DNA of 64,000 bases from Anarhynchus alexandrinus (GCA_008711295.1 VUYV01000003.1:2305014-2369013); one strand, 5' to 3'. Shown: positions 23,001-37,380, counted from the stretch's first letter. The notes: a model not told the origin generated them from the letters alone. Numbers and translations: made by a program.

Positions 23001-23815
23001 TGTAAAAGTCGAACAGAGGATCAGCGTTGTCTCAACATCGTCATCAGTGACTAGGCCCCCAAAACCTGGAGTAATGTCTTGACATGAGTTTGCAGTGGCT
23101 CGCTGAGCTGGCTGTTATGAGACGTAGAAACCTTGGAGAAAGGACTGAGGTGTGACCATTGTAAAGGGGTACGAACCGTGTCAATACCATGGTACGAAAG
23201 TATGAACACTGTCCTTACCTGGTACAAGCCTATTTTACTGGAGCAGCAAAGCAAAGAACTGCTGTCGAAGAAGATTGACAGCACTGGCTGTGCCAGCACC
23301 GATGAAGTAATCTCGAACTTCAGTTGAACTTTCCTCGTTATAATGTCATTATAATATAAAAACACACCTCCTGGTAAGAAGCTACCTGCCTCCAAAGCTG
23401 ACCATTCCTCAGACATGGAGGTGCTCATCCTCTCTGGCATGCGTGGAAGCCTTACTCCAGACAGGCGGAGATTGGCACATTTCCATGGGACAGAGGTGGA
23501 GTGGAGGTGGGTCGAAGGAGGAGCAAGGTGTGCTACCTAGCATACAAGATGGTTCCTCAGTAACTGAATTTTGAAGATCTTCCCCACCGAGAGACCGCGA
23601 CGGTCGAAGAAGCAGCAGCAAAACGCCTTCTAGATTCGGGACCATCGGGACGCCTGTGGACCCGTGGTGGTAGCTATAATCCTCTTTCCCCCCTTTTTTA
23701 CCTCATCTTTCCTATTCTTCCTTCTTTCTATCACAAGCCGCTTTACGGGCAAAACCAATAAAGTAATTGTGTGTTGAAAGCATAACTCCCTGGGCCTAAT
23801 GCTATTTCTTTTTGC
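23001..23815 (+). mobile_element. LTR-like element with TATA box and polyadenylation signal
   Basis: This segment of about 0.8 kb has a higher CpG content than its flanks and the layout of an LTR on the plus strand. A candidate TG start lies at 23001, and TATAAAAA is at 23355-23362. A long transcribed segment follows, with ATTCGGGACCATCGGGACGC at about 23634-23653, then a T/C-rich run and AATAAA at 23757-23762 within CAAAACCAATAAAGTAATTG. The 3' stretch is familiar from bird endogenous retrovirus LTRs. Both ends are uncertain: I saw no clean CA terminus and no flanking duplication. No gag, pol or env sequence is attached. Confidence 0.6.
23757..23762 (+). terminator. Polyadenylation signal in LTR-like element
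   Basis: AATAAA follows a pyrimidine-rich run and precedes GTAATTGTGTGTTGAAAGC. This is the position expected for the R-region polyadenylation signal of an LTR. Confidence 0.5.
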
Positions 23816-26800
23816 ACTTCAGAATCACAGCTGAAACGAACCATCACATGTCCACCGAGCAGTGGACTATGACAGTGACCAACTCAAATGAGACACAAAA
23901 GTCAGCAGAAGCAGCTGGAGAATTTTTGGTGTCTGTCCATATATTTAGATACCTTTGGAAAAAGCAGTCCTCAGAGTTACCTCCTTACAACCAAACTCTA
24001 CCCACCTCTGTAATACTCAGATTACAAAGTGGTCACAAAGCCACTGAAAAACTTCTAAACTTTTGGAGTTCTTTCGGTTTTATTTCTATACATGCACCGG
24101 TACTCATAAATCTATATACAGGGTCATACCTACTGTTTCTATAGATTTGCCTGTTAAATCCCCTACATGTAGTAGACCCAATGCAGTGGATCTATGCCAC
24201 TGCAAATTGCACATAACTTGTCTCTTAAAGAGGTTTACAGTAGACAAAGTCTTCAAATTTGAGCCAGTATAATGATATTCAGCACCCATAATGACAACTA
24301 GAAATTCTACAAATCTATTAGCAGATGTCCATTTCTGCTACAGTGATACTTAACTGAGAGCTTGTTTTCCTAAATATATTGGAAGAAATGTATTAGTAAA
24401 CATAAACACTGCGTGTATGAATGAAATAGGATAAAACCAAATTCACACTGATTCATTAAGCTACAGGTCACAAAGAGCAGGATTTACTTAGCAGCACAGC
24501 AGGAAAAGGAATCTCTCTGGTCATGAAGCCTGGCCTGCTCTATTGATTACAAACTTACATTTTCAAACTAGTTGAGCTACTTTCCTTTATTTCTCCTATT
24601 TAAGCTGCTTTAGGACCTTAGTCTTAACTTTAGTTTATGATTGTCCAATTCAGGCCTTTTGCTTACTGTATTTCCCCTCTTCCACTCAAGATATGAAAGG
24701 AAAGCAATTATTTTGCCCCTTTAGCATCATTTTTCTAGGCTGGGTAATTTAAGTCTCAAGAGTTTCTATTAATGTGATTATCATCTTTACAACTTCAACT
24801 GTCCTGAATATAGGGCCAGTAACACCTTACTTGGACAGGCAGGTAAGCATTGTCTTTCTCCACCGGTATCTGCTGATAAAACTCCCTTTTAAAAACACGT
24901 GATTGTTTCTAATTTCAAAAAGCAGGATTTGCTTCTTTTTCCATCTATTTCACTACACTTCAATTGTTTCAAGCCTCAGGTTCATCATTTTTCAAATGAC
25001 ATCTTAAGCCACGTATCTAGCCAAAATATCTCAAAATTTCGTGTCAGCATTTTTTCACACTCCTTGTTTTGGAGACAAAGTCATTAAACGAAATATTAAT
25101 GAACTCTTAAATAAGGAATAATGCTATTAACTTCTCTCCAGATAAGTATTTCTTCTTTAAACATAACATATTGCCTCTTTAGCCACTTCCTTCTATTTTA
25201 TAACATTATGCATTTTCCACCTTTTTTTCACTAATTGTGTCCTACGGTGCATCGTATCAAGTGCACTGCTGAAGTAGAGACATGAAACTCTAGAATTTTA
25301 TTTTAGTTCTCAGAAAAGAAGTCAACCTTGTGAAAATCCTTGCTACATTTAACCTGAAACAGGAGTTATGCCAAGCTGCCCAACAAGACTTCATTTTATT
25401 GCTCCTGGTTATGTTTGACATTTTTGTTTATATACATATTTAGGGAAAATTAAAAAAAAAAAAACAACTTATGAAATGGGTCTTTCTGAACAGTTTGCAA
25501 CTGATATTTTGTGTCCATAGCCTCTAAAAGTTTGTCACAGAAAGGTGCTAAACTGCTAAAGATAAATGAAAATGTTTTCATATTAAATATCTGCTATTTG
25601 CAATACGAAATTTCTAGAAGAGAGCTAAATTTACTTTCAGTTCTTTCATAGTTGGATGCAAACACCTTTCACGGCTTTAAAAATCTTTTCTCCTCATGAA
25701 TGTGCTTGTTATGTAAATGAAATGATCAAATTCAAGTCCAACTTAAAGGCAAAATGCTTAATAGCATATATTTGTTTCAATCTGCAAGTTAACTTTCTAA
25801 GTGTCACATAAAAGCATATTTGGGCTTGACTAGGGACCATCCAATAATGATTATTAGACAGTAATTGAGTATTGCATTAAAGCTTGGCACAGCCACAAGG
25901 GACACAGAAAGAGTAAAAATTCTGCAGCGATAATAGGTAATTTGTAGGAGTATGTATCCATTTGGATTCCCTTAGAAGTTTCCCAGTTGACGGTCAAACC
26001 ACTGAGTTCAAAACCAACACCACTTAAATTGGAAGATGAAAGTAAACAAATATAAGCTGATGGATCAAAGTAAAGTGTTGTCTTCAGTCAGTTTTGTTTT
26101 TCATCCTCATTATACTTTACAGATCTTGCTGAACAGCAAAAAACATTCACATTTTTTTGTAAAAGACAGCATTAAAGTACCTTCCACTAAATAAATCTTT
26201 TCAAACAAAGCAAAACAAACTAACCTGCATCCAAAAGTAATTACTTTCTAAAATATGCATGAATTTTGCTGATTTTTCTCAACTCTGGGCAAAGGCTTGA
26301 ATAAGCTTTGGCATAATACTGACTCAAGAAAAATTAAGTTATTGCTCTATTAAAAAACAAAAAAGAAAGATATTAGCAAGGAACAGGTATGTTAATAATA
26401 CTTTTTTAACACTGATCACACCATGACCAGAGAAGCCCACAAAATAATGATAGATCCTTAAATTAAGGAAAAAGGTAAAATAAAATTTCACTTTATTGCA
26501 GAGGAGTGGCTTACCCATTTATTTTTTACTTTAAACATTTCAGCTTAGCTATCAAAATGTCCATACTCAGTTGCGAAGTGGCGTAGCAAAATGTCCAGAG
26601 CACGCAGCACTAAAATAATCAACTTAGGAAAAGATAACTTGTAAAACACTTAAAACAGGACTTTGAGTTTCGTAATTGCTATCTTTTGCAATGCATACTG
26701 AAAGTAACACAATGGGTTTAGGTGGTGAGACATTTTTTGCTTGTTTTCATCCCATAGTCTCACAAGTACTTGGAAGTCAAGAAGTGAAGAAATCATCAGA

Positions 26801-29800
26801 GAACACCAGAGCCAGCAGACATACAGCATTGCCACCCAGAGAACATAGCATTCACAGGACTGATACAGGAGATCCCAGAACAGCATTATAAATATTTCAA
26901 TACAAAACCAGACTCAAGATTAAAACAAACAAACAAAAACCCCCTAATGAATAACCACTCAGGAAAGCAGGCACTGAATCTGCACCTCACAGTTTTGGGA
27001 CATGTTTAAAATAAGACCAAGACCTAATTTACTATCAATTCTGCCAAAAACAAACCCCAACCAACTAAGATTTGGAAAAACTGAAATTACTGTTATCAAT
27101 AATAGAGAAGTATAGCTAATCTCTGTCTGCCAGTGAGAAGCCCAAACTGTAAAATGATGTGAAGGTTAGAACAAAATAAATTCCATGTATATAATTCAAG
27201 TGCAAATGTTATTACTATTTGGAGTCACTAATCATTATAAAATAACACAATAGGCATAAATTTTGAATAAGTGAAGACAAATACCTGACTTGAATAAAAT
27301 GAAATATGATATTCACCACCATTGAGTGCATGCAGCTTGAAAGTATGTAATTATTTCTTTATCATAATAAATTACCTTTCTAGTAGATAATTACAAGCTT
27401 GTTCATATAAATGAAACAGTGAATAAAAAGAAGTGGTAGTGCACAGAAATTCCATAAGCTGAAGCAATGGAGACTATAATAATACAACAAAGTTCATCTG
27501 TCTTAACTGACTACCTGTAGTATCTGCAAAATATTGCCTTCATGACGGAGAGATTTAACTACAGGACAGAGACACTTTTTTTCTGTCATGGACTCGGTAC
27601 ATTAAGAAAATATCTGGATCTCCAGGCAGCTTCCCAGTAATCAGGTGCATCATCTTCTTCACCCTTAAAAGGGAACTGAATGTCTATCACCAAATAATGC
27701 CTGGAGTTGTGAACACTGCAGTGATTACAAAGGGTCTTGTTAATTCAAATATTTATTTCATGGCGTCATAAAAATTTTCCTTAATACTCCCAATGTAAAT
27801 TTAACAAATAAGTGGTCCCAATCACTTTCTCCTATACGTAGTGTCTACTACTGTTTCTATATAAACACAGCTTTTCTAAACTGTTTGAAAAACTTGTGAA
27901 GTGGGGTCTGCATTTGATTTTAGGGCTCAGGCAGATATAACAATTTTACAATTTTTATACAGTCACTGACCCATTGCAGCCAACTATCCTCTGTATGTTG
28001 CAGCTGCACATTGAAATGAAATATTTTGTGTAGATGACCATCTCCAGTTGTAGTGCCTCTTACTCACTGTGTGAACAGCATAATTTTCAGTCCTTTTTTT
28101 ATGATTACATACAATTTCAATACTCACAAGAGGGTCAATTGATATGGATGGGAATTTGTCTACTTATAAAAGAGAATTATCATTATTTTTTGTTTTAAAG
28201 AGAAAGTCATAATTCTTTTTATTATACACCTGCAACCTCTACATATCCAGTATTAATGAATGCATGTGTACAAAATTAGACCACAATGAACACTTAGCTT
28301 TTTTTTTAATATGCCTGACATTTCAGAATCATATTGAAAGATCCACATCTGCCATAAATAATGGGCATAACTCAGATCTAGCAGTGGACTAAAAATACAA
28401 AACTAAAAGATGTAAGAATCCCTGAAAGCAGACATGTACCAAAAGCACATTTTATTTTTACTTTCTTCATTTTTCTCATTACACTTCTATACAGAGAGCA
28501 CTTTTGCACATTTAAAACAAACAAGCAAACAAACAAAAAACAACAAAACAGCCCTCCTAACAAAATTACAGTCTATCTGTTTAATTCTGGAATATGCACC
28601 CATTCATATTTTTCCTAGGTTCAGTAGATTTGGGATTTTTCCACTCCATCCTCTGGATTCTCATCTATCATCTCTCCAACCACATTGATATTGTTGTCTA
28701 ATAACACACAACACAATCTGAATTATGACTAAATACTTTCTTTACTTTTAAAAATAGAGGAACTTTTAAAATAATGTTGTCGTTGGGTTTTGGGGGTGGT
28801 GGTGGTGTTGGCTTTTGTAGGTTTTGGGTTGTTTTTAACAAAGCGTATTTCTTTATGGGCCAGATACATTGGTAATATGTGGCAGAGATCAATCAATGCC
28901 TTACTTCTGACTGGCAACTTAAAGGATTTCTGAAGAAACATTCTCATTGTAATTTATTCAGGAAGAAGCATAAAAGTAATAAATAATTTTAACATGCTTT
29001 CATATACTATATATTCATATACAAACTTTTCTTATTTTCTACCCAATCATTTTTTAACTAAACTTGGTGCTCCTATTTGTAGAAATAGATCCTTAACTTT
29101 TATCACAATTGAACCCTAAGTGCTAGGGATGATCAACTTTTACTTTGGATAAAGTCTCCCCCCACCCACATCCCATAGGAAGGTTTTTGGCTATTTCAGA
29201 AATACACATAGAAGATTTCACAGTATCAAAGAACCTTGGTTGCACCACAGCATTCCTCAAGAGGTGTCACTATCAGGAATAACATTAATATTTATGAGGG
29301 GGAAAAAATGGTTAGATACAGAATTAAAAGAGGGACCTTTTAAGGCATAAAAGGGAGTATTTTTTTTATACTGCACAGTGTTCCCTGTCCTAGAAAAAAA
29401 TCTTAATGAAAAGAAAACAATGTGACATGAATTTTGACATTTCTGTGCAGGTTTTTTGAAAAAGTAACATGAAGAAGACTAAAAAGCTACCTTGTGGATG
29501 TTGATACAAGCTTCTGATGCAACCTTTCTGTAAGTGTGTCTGCCACTGTAGCTATGAAAAAAAATCTTTTGACTTTTTCTGAAAGAATGAGTGACAACTT
29601 TCAGTTCACAAATTTATTCTTACAGGCTTTAACTATTCATAACCATCATATACAGCAAGAATGGAAGCAACCCATAAATGGGATTTCACTGATACACAAG
29701 TAGTATGTATTAAAAGTGGAAGACGCTGACATTTGTTACAGTTTATTTCACCAGTGTTTTTTCACGCTGTTGAACCAACCCATTGTACTTGTGGTAAATG

Positions 29801-30997
29801 CATTTCTCTATAAGCTATCTGGTAACTGCACAAACCTCTCTGATAGTATGAGTCAGTTTGATGAGTCACTAGGCATTTTTATGCAAAAAAGAAACACTTT
29901 TAAAGTATCAGAATAACTTCATTCTGTCCATGCGAATACTATTACTGTAATTTTATTGTGTCATTGAATGAGACCTACTGCATGCTACTAGTACATTTTT
30001 TGTGTTCCACTGCTGTATTTCCTTTCTCTCACATTTTAAAAACCTCTGTATTTAAATGTATCAGAACATACCAGATGGTTTATGCTGCATAGTACCTTTC
30101 AGGTCAATAGAACTTAAACAAAAATATCTACATTAAATGAAGTTCTATTTAATTTTGTCAGCAGAAAAAAAAAATCTCTGGCAGATGTAGAAAGAATAAA
30201 AACTGACTAAGAAGCCAACAAAAATTCTGGGGAGACATATTAGTGGGCAATGTGAAGCTGAAATGCTCCAACATGCATAATTGTTACAATATCTCACACG
30301 GTTCTGCCATTTGTCACCTGATAGGTGCTAAATTATGTGATGTTTCACACAGTCATGTAATAAACTGCATGGATGCTTTGAAAAGCTTAAGCACCAACAG
30401 AACATCATTAAACAGACTGCCAGCTTCGGGAGCAGACTGCAGGACATTTTGAAAACTTTGAGTTAATGAACAATTTAAACCAGGGTGGCTTAATTTGTGA
30501 CTTAGAATCACATTACAGACAGTAGAAAAAAGATGAAGTAACTTTTCCTGCCCTTTTTATCAGCTAAATAGAGTTCAACTTAGAACACTGGACTGCTTGT
30601 AAAAGCATATGTCTCAAGGCAGTATTACTTGTGATTTCAAATTGCCTTATTGCAAGACGAGTTTAGAAGGTAAGGATAGAATTTAGTTTTTGAAGTTTTA
30701 CAGATCTGAAAAAGACAAACAAGGTACAACATATGAGACTCTGCCACCAGAAGTCTATCATCAAACAATATGAAGAAAAATAAAAATTTTGATTGGTTAC
30801 TTAAATGCAGATCTGACTTGAAGAGTTTTACATTTCTCTGCCTATGAGACATAGGTAGTGTCTGTAAAAGTAACATCTTGAGGGGAAAAAAATCCAATAT
30901 TTAAAATGATATTTGAAAAGAAAATGCCCATATAACCCTAACACCACTTGTAATCAATTATAAAATTCAATGAAACAGAGATTAAGGAGATATGTTC
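23816..30997. other. AT-rich DNA, nothing recognised
   Basis: It holds simple sequence such as an A run at about 25449-25464, CAAA-type repeats near 26924-26938 and at 28514-28550, and a GGTGGT run near 28794-28806. No transposon or coding segment was recognised. Confidence 0.55.
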
Positions 30998-31250
30998 ATT
31001 AAATCTAAAAAATTTAGGACTGGAAGTGAATTTAAGAAGTCAACATGCTTACCAGGTAAGGCAACGCAGGACAAGTGAACATACATTGTAGACTTTGATC
31101 TCCAGTAAAGAGTATTCCCACCAGATTCTAGATAATGTGAACGAATGCTCATTATTATCACACTTAGAAAGTTATCCCTAATGTCAAAATAATTTTTTTT
31201 TTCTTGAAATTTGAGATCATTGCTTCTTGTTCTGTTACCAGTAAACACAG
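30998..31250 (-). mobile_element. Old CR1-type LINE 3' end
   Basis: The minus strand reads GNRTRSNDLKFQEKKNYFDI, then RDNFLS. This corresponds to the CR1 C-terminal motif DRTRGNGLKL...FRLDIRKNFF. It then continues through a 3' UTR that ends near 30998 with CACTTCCAGTCCTAAATTTT, resembling the CCTTCCAACCCTAAATTCTATGATT terminus of older CR1 groups. The copy is heavily diverged and its middle part is not clearly alignable by eye. Confidence 0.6.
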
Positions 31251-33064
31251 AGAAAAACTGATCATTATTTCTTCTGTACCAGCAGTTCTCAGTGGGTTGC
31301 TGTGCACCAGCATGCTGTGACTACGAGCACACGTACAGGCAGCCAGTCGCACCAACAGCGGAAGTACTAATTCCATCACCACATTTCAAAACATCCTTAC
31401 AATGTGCAACTTTGAGGGTTTTTTGCTTCAGACAAAACAAATGCACTTCCTCCACCTTTTTCTTAGCAGCTGATAGTTTGTAAACATCATTCTCACTGTG
31501 TTCATCTGCATGCTCTCCAATTTGCTTTCCACTGTTTAAAGTGTAATGCTCTGTTTCATATAAATTTTATAGCCTAATTTGCCTGCATTCTCCACCAATT
31601 TGTTGCACTCCAACTGCTGCAGTGTATGTGGGCCTAAGAAATCTCATCTCTGTGTAAGGCAAGGATTTAATAGTAGATGAACTGAAATCTTAACAGTCTG
31701 ATCAACTAACTATTCCTAGCCCAGATTTAATTACTATGAAGAAGAAAAGACTTCTGTTGCATAAAAAGTCCACAAAATAGTAACACAATTAAACTTAATA
31801 TACAGACACTTCTGTGTATTCTATCCCTTAGTCTCCGATTTTAAGCTTGTCCTTCCCGTGGCCCTCTTGGGATTATGTGAATGTGTGAATGGCTTTTTCC
31901 TCCTCACTCTAAGACCCTCTTGGGATTATTTTTGTATGATTTCTAACATGCTCTCCACCTTGATTTCTTCACTAATCCACAATTCTGTATTACATCCAAA
32001 TGTACTCTATAAAGCATGTTTTACATATACTCATCACTTATTCTACGGTCCCTCTCTGATTCCCAAAACTGGTTTGCAGAGGCTGCATTCCTTAAACGAT
32101 AAGTAATGGCCCACCGGTGAGCTCTTCATAGCCTTGGGGACTCTGGTTTCACCCAGTGCCTTTACTGCAGGGCTCCTGCTGTCATCTTATGCCTGTTCCC
32201 CTTTATCCTGCATTTTTATTCGTGGGTCATAGAAAGGACATTCTGCATGGAATAACTACTTGTTACTATTGTTTATTAACTACAGAAATATAACTAGATT
32301 ATTAAAGTAGGTCTTGCATCACATGACCACGTAATGCTAAACTAAAACTCAACAGATTAAGTAACAACTACTAATTATTAGAAAATGGCTAACATTGTTA
32401 AACCAACATTCAGGCAAGCCTAAAACAAGTCCAGGAAAAGCTAAACTGCAAGTCCTAGTCTGGAGACCTTGCAGACTTAACAGAAAAGCCTGTGACCACC
32501 TATTAGCAACAGCAATTCTTATTGTCTACATAATACTCCAACTGAAATATTACCAGAAATAAGAAGAGACAAATAATTCTGTCTCCACAATATTGTATAC
32601 GATGTCTGTCTTATTACATTCAAGAATACAATCATGTATTAATTATACTCACTGCTTATCACATTTAAAAATACAATTTGCCACTTATAAAAAGCAAATA
32701 ATGCCCACAGAGTCTTTGTTAATAATTAGTCCATACTCTGTAACAGCTCCAAGAATGTTTTAACTAGTAATGATTTAAATTATTCCTTCCAAAGAACACA
32801 ACTCATAAGTATCTAGAAAAGAATGACATTAGATTTAAGCAGTATCTATGCTTGGAAAAAGCTATGCACCACACTCTGACCGCAATGATGCTCTCATGCA
32901 AAAAAATGAAACTAAATTCGAGCACAGCTTTCAATAAATGCAGAATTTCTTGCCAAGTACTTTTATGATTGTCATTAAAAGCTCCTTTAAGTAGGGATTC
33001 TTAACATCACGGTAATAAAACTCCAAATATTCCCCATCCCCTGCCAAAAGCAACAAATCCACCT
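31251..33064. other. Unrecognised sequence with a short direct repeat
   Basis: It includes an exact 15-bp direct repeat, CCCTCTTGGGATTAT, at 31862-31876 and 31915-31929. A slightly GC-richer bit with CpGs lies at 31280-31380. No coding segment or transposon was recognised. Confidence 0.5.
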
Positions 33065-33157
33065 GAGACCTTGTTACACACTTATCTATCTCCTCCTACG
33101 TGCCAAAATATACACAGATGTGAATTCAGGTTATCATCTTGTATCTGATCATTAGAG
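33065..33157 (+). repeat. Dispersed repeat of about 90 bp, copy A
   Basis: This segment aligns end to end with 37478-37568 in the same orientation, with roughly ten differences and one 3-bp gap by hand alignment. Shared blocks include TTACACACTTATCTATCT, CTCCTAC, TGCCAAAATA, ACACAGATGTGA and TTGTAT followed by TGATCAT. The similarity begins at GAGACC and stops after the TAGAG/CAGAG at its right end. I do not recognise the family. Confidence 0.75.
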
Positions 33158-36100
33158 TGAAAACAAATAGATGAGCACTGTAAGATTCCTTCAAAGATAC
33201 TTAATATTTAACTGCATTAATTGAGGTCCGAATTGTATTATCCACTTACCAAAAATTTAAGGGGTAAACACTTGGCTATATTGTTTAATTGCTGAATTGA
33301 ATGTTGAATCTGTATTTGTATTACACAAGGATGCATGGCTTCCATTGCTGGTTGTTGATTTGTTTTTTTCTTTAATCTGGAATGAATTTCACTCTATTGA
33401 GTCAATTAGCTCTAAAGGTACTTCTAGCAAACAAACAAATAAATGGTGTTTGTTTGACGCATTTCTTTACTCCTAAAGTTAAAGTAAACATCAGATCTGA
33501 CAACTGGAAAGAAAGGAATTTCTCTTTTAGATGCAATTCATACAGACGTGCGGATGATTTTTACCTTCCTTTGTATGTAACAAGTCTTCTGGCAGTGCAA
33601 GATCTTAGTGTATCAGGTACATTCACGATGTCTTCAGCCCTTGCTGCTTCCTTTCTATGGCACATAATAGCCATGACTTTTCCTCTTTTACTATAGGTCT
33701 TCAGTTTGTTAAAGAAATTCCATAGTAGTGTCATTGGAGAATATGTTATGTTCTCTGATGTTGTGTGAGTGACCTAGCAACTTTGTTAAATTAAACCTTT
33801 AGTATGTGTCTGCTGACAATTGCACTGAAGTCCATTCTGTTATTAACTTTTTGTTACTATTTACAGCTACTTTGGGCCTGATTTTTATTTACTCCAGGTC
33901 ATTTTTTTTCCCACCATACTGGCCAGCATCCTTAAGGTGACTTAGACACCATTTCAACCCACATGCATTACTATGTTAGTACAAGTGGGCATAACGCAAA
34001 TGTTCTCTTATATTTATTCAAATGCTACTTTAAATAAATAAATAAATTCAACAACTAAACAAGTAGCACACACATAAATTAAACAGAAGCCAGCTGTAAT
34101 TTGAAAATAAAATGTAAGACTTTAAAGTTCTTTGAACATATTAAAAATTATTTCAGAACAACTGAAAGGGGAATTATCTATGCACTTATTAATATTTATG
34201 GCTGTTTATGCTACTAAAGCTCAGCTTGCTTTAGAGAAGCTATTCAATGCTGTGCAAAGTCCAGACTCAAACCAAAGTGCAGCACTGAGTGAAAGCAACC
34301 AAATGACCAAGTATCTTTAACCAGAGTGGCAAATAAATAAAAATAACTTGACACCAGTTTCATTACTGAAAAGACTTTGCTAACTTTACATATGGGGAAA
34401 AAAGGTTAAAGATCCACCATGCTTTTCTTGTGGGCTAAGATAGGTTTTACCCAATAGTGCCAAAATATAATCAACCAGTACAGAATAGCAAGTTATTATG
34501 TGGATAATCTGCATCCCCAGACACATAATAACTTCTCTCCACAGCAGCATTTTCTACATACTCAGGAATTTTTTTTTCTTTAATATCTTCCAAGACGTAC
34601 TACTCCTTCATCTTTTTGACGGGAGTTCTAAACTTAAGATTGTACTGCTTTCTGTTAAGTACATTTTAATTATGTTAGTCTTAAGTAAATATGTATTTTA
34701 TCTGTAATTGCTTTTTAAACAACGGGGCATTACGGGTCAAATCTACTTCATAGACTGTATGGAAACATTAGATTCTTTACTACTGCAACATTCGAGGTCT
34801 GGCTATCAACTATAATAGCTGAAATATAAGCTTAAGCTCAACAAACTAATATTGCTTTCGTACTCCTCTTTGAGAGGCTCATACATAAAGGGAATAAACA
34901 ATCCAGCAGGGCTGCTGTCTATAGAAACAGAGTTTGAATTCCAAAGCACCCTTAGAAGATAATATCAAAATGATTCACTGAAAGGGAAAGCTGTAATGGG
35001 TAAAGTGCTATTCTTATCCAAATAAAACCAAAACTAAACACTGTGAAGATAAATGTATTTCAGGAATAATCACAAACTAATTTCCACATGGGAAAAAAAA
35101 AGCTGTCTACTGACTAATTACTGATAGGAAGAAGAGTCATCCTTCCGCAAGAAATGGAGGCTTTGTGGAACCACACATAGTCCCAAGAGATACATGCCTT
35201 TGAGACCTAACGTGTGCTGTTAGTCAAACAGGTCCAGACACAGTGGGATGAAGTACTTTTGGAAAGCAGTATCAGAACTACAGTTCAGGAGAGATGGTGC
35301 TACATGTGATTGTTCATGATACCAGCAAACTTGCTTTAAACTGATGAAACTGAAATCACATAGTTTGCAAAATTTTTCCCATGATTTGTAGATATTGGTA
35401 GACAGCGTATACATCAATAGCAAAAATACTTAGCATTTATATATCCTTTATTTAAAAGTAAACTGTTAAAAAAAAAATCTGTCAGACAGTAGTATTTTCT
35501 TGTCATCTTTATAGCCCCCTCACAATTCTTGGCTATCTGCCAAGAATTTTTGTAAGAGGAATAAAAGTCCTAAAGCAATCCACAATCATTATCTAAATGG
35601 GAAGCCATAAGCAAAATATATAGACTAATATGATCTATGCTTCTATGTCATATGTATGACCTTGTAAATTAATAAAAATTAATCTAAAGAAAGCATATTA
35701 CACTTCCAAGGAACACTTTCAGCTATATAGAAGATATTTTATTTTATTACAGCTATGTTATTTTCACTATATTTCTACTGTAATATTTGACTCATATTTT
35801 GCATGTAAATTGACTACCTCTGAATGGCACTTATTGTCCTCCATATTAATTTTGCTAATTTTCAATGAATTACAAAACATGTTAATTAAAATTGTCTAAT
35901 GTTACTGAGTAGACAACTTAACCTGTTTACCACCTTCTTAGAAATTTAACGGAATTGCAGCATCTGTTTCGCTGAAAATAATGACTTTTCAACAGGGAAA
36001 AACCATGCAGGAAATACAAAATGATGAATGTAGCATATTTGTGATACAACAGTGTAATTACTTTACTTAGCAAAACATTACAAGAAGATTTACTTTTTGC

Positions 36101-36907
36101 TCCTGAATTAAATGTCCAAATGAAGTTATATTTTACTCTAAGCACTTCATTAATTTTGGTAATTATTTCCTTTATTGAATTTCTTCAATATTCTTATTTG
36201 ATTCTGAATGTTCAGTAGTGCTTGCTACTTAAACATCACAGTAGTAATAAATCTTAAAGGCCAACTATGAACTAGAAACAATTAAGACTCTTGAGCGCAT
36301 TATGCTTTGCATAGACCATAGAGCTCAACATTATCTATGTTAGTTATGCTCAGCTAAACATACCCACATTCAATTGTATTACTTTGATGCTCCCAACAAC
36401 AAGCTTAGTCCAGATAATTAAACCCTGCCACAATAAATGAAGAGTCCTTAGCTTCATCTTCTAGCACAGTGGACATTTGTAAATCAAATCTGTCTCCTCC
36501 CTCAAATAATATTAATGGTGAAGTATGAAAAGGAGAAAGGCATATAAAAACTGATTGGAATTCTACGTTTATTAGATGAGGTGGAGAAGGAAAAAGGATA
36601 GGGAAGGTTATTTCATTATTTATACCTGAGATTACAGTCAACAGCACAGTTTTTGATTGTTATAGAAAGATCCACAAGCTCCATAGTGTTAAGCAAAATC
36701 ATGAATGATCAATACTGTGCAAAATGTACCAAATAATAATGTTTTAATTTGATTAGATGACTTGAAAAATACTTTAAGACTGGACTACCAATATATAATT
36801 TTTCATAATGGTTTTTGTGTTTCTCATGTGAATTAAACATTACTGTTTCCTAATTTCACTGCTAGAAGCCAACAGATTATGAATATCCACAAATTATTCT
36901 CATGTGT
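33158..36907. other. AT-rich DNA, nothing recognised
   Basis: It has simple AAAT-type sequence near 34030-34048. Open frames (104 codons at 33382-33696) lack any motif. No transposon was recognised. Confidence 0.55.
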
Positions 36908-36996
36908 AACCATGAATATATAGTGTTAAACCATGAATGGTAGATGATATCATTTAACCATGAATATTTATGGTTGGCGTGGAATTAACCATGAAA
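36908..36996 (+). repeat. Four spaced AACCATGAAT decamers
   Basis: AACCATGAAT occurs at 36908-36917, 36929-36938 and 36956-36965, and AACCATGAAA at 36987-36996. The intervals are 21, 27 and 31 bp. The sequence between the copies is also AT-rich and partly similar (ATAT, GTTAA). This could be a decayed minisatellite or a cluster of binding sites. Confidence 0.6.
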
Positions 36997-37380
36997 GGAA
37001 ATGCTTTGTCAACCTACCCACCTTGATGATTCTAGTATTGCAATATGCTGAAGAAGTATCGACAGTGTATTATAGGCTTTAGCAGTAAAGTACTTAAAGT
37101 ACTTCCTGTTTCAGACTTGGGAGATACTTCCCAGTCCAAAGAGATTAATCTCTCCTTTTTCAAGTTTAAAGAGAGGATGGACTGTACCCTCCTCCTTCTA
37201 TTATCCTCTTCTCATCACATTTTCCCTCATGTCCAGAAAGTAAAAGACATTCATCATTTTTTGGGGGTAGGAAAATGGACAAAAAAACCCCACTAACCTA
37301 TCTCAAAGGAAAAAAAAACAATTTGACCTATGGCCCAAAGTAATTTTCTAGGTTTCTTGATTGTGTTATTCTTCTGCTCC
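36997..37380. other. AT-rich DNA, nothing recognised
   Basis: An 83-codon plus-strand frame (37045-37296) is present, without motif. No repeat was recognised. Confidence 0.5.

Noticed and set aside
28694..28947. Proline- and threonine-rich minus-strand frames
   Set aside because: They arise from a GGT/GGGT-rich simple stretch near 28790-28830.
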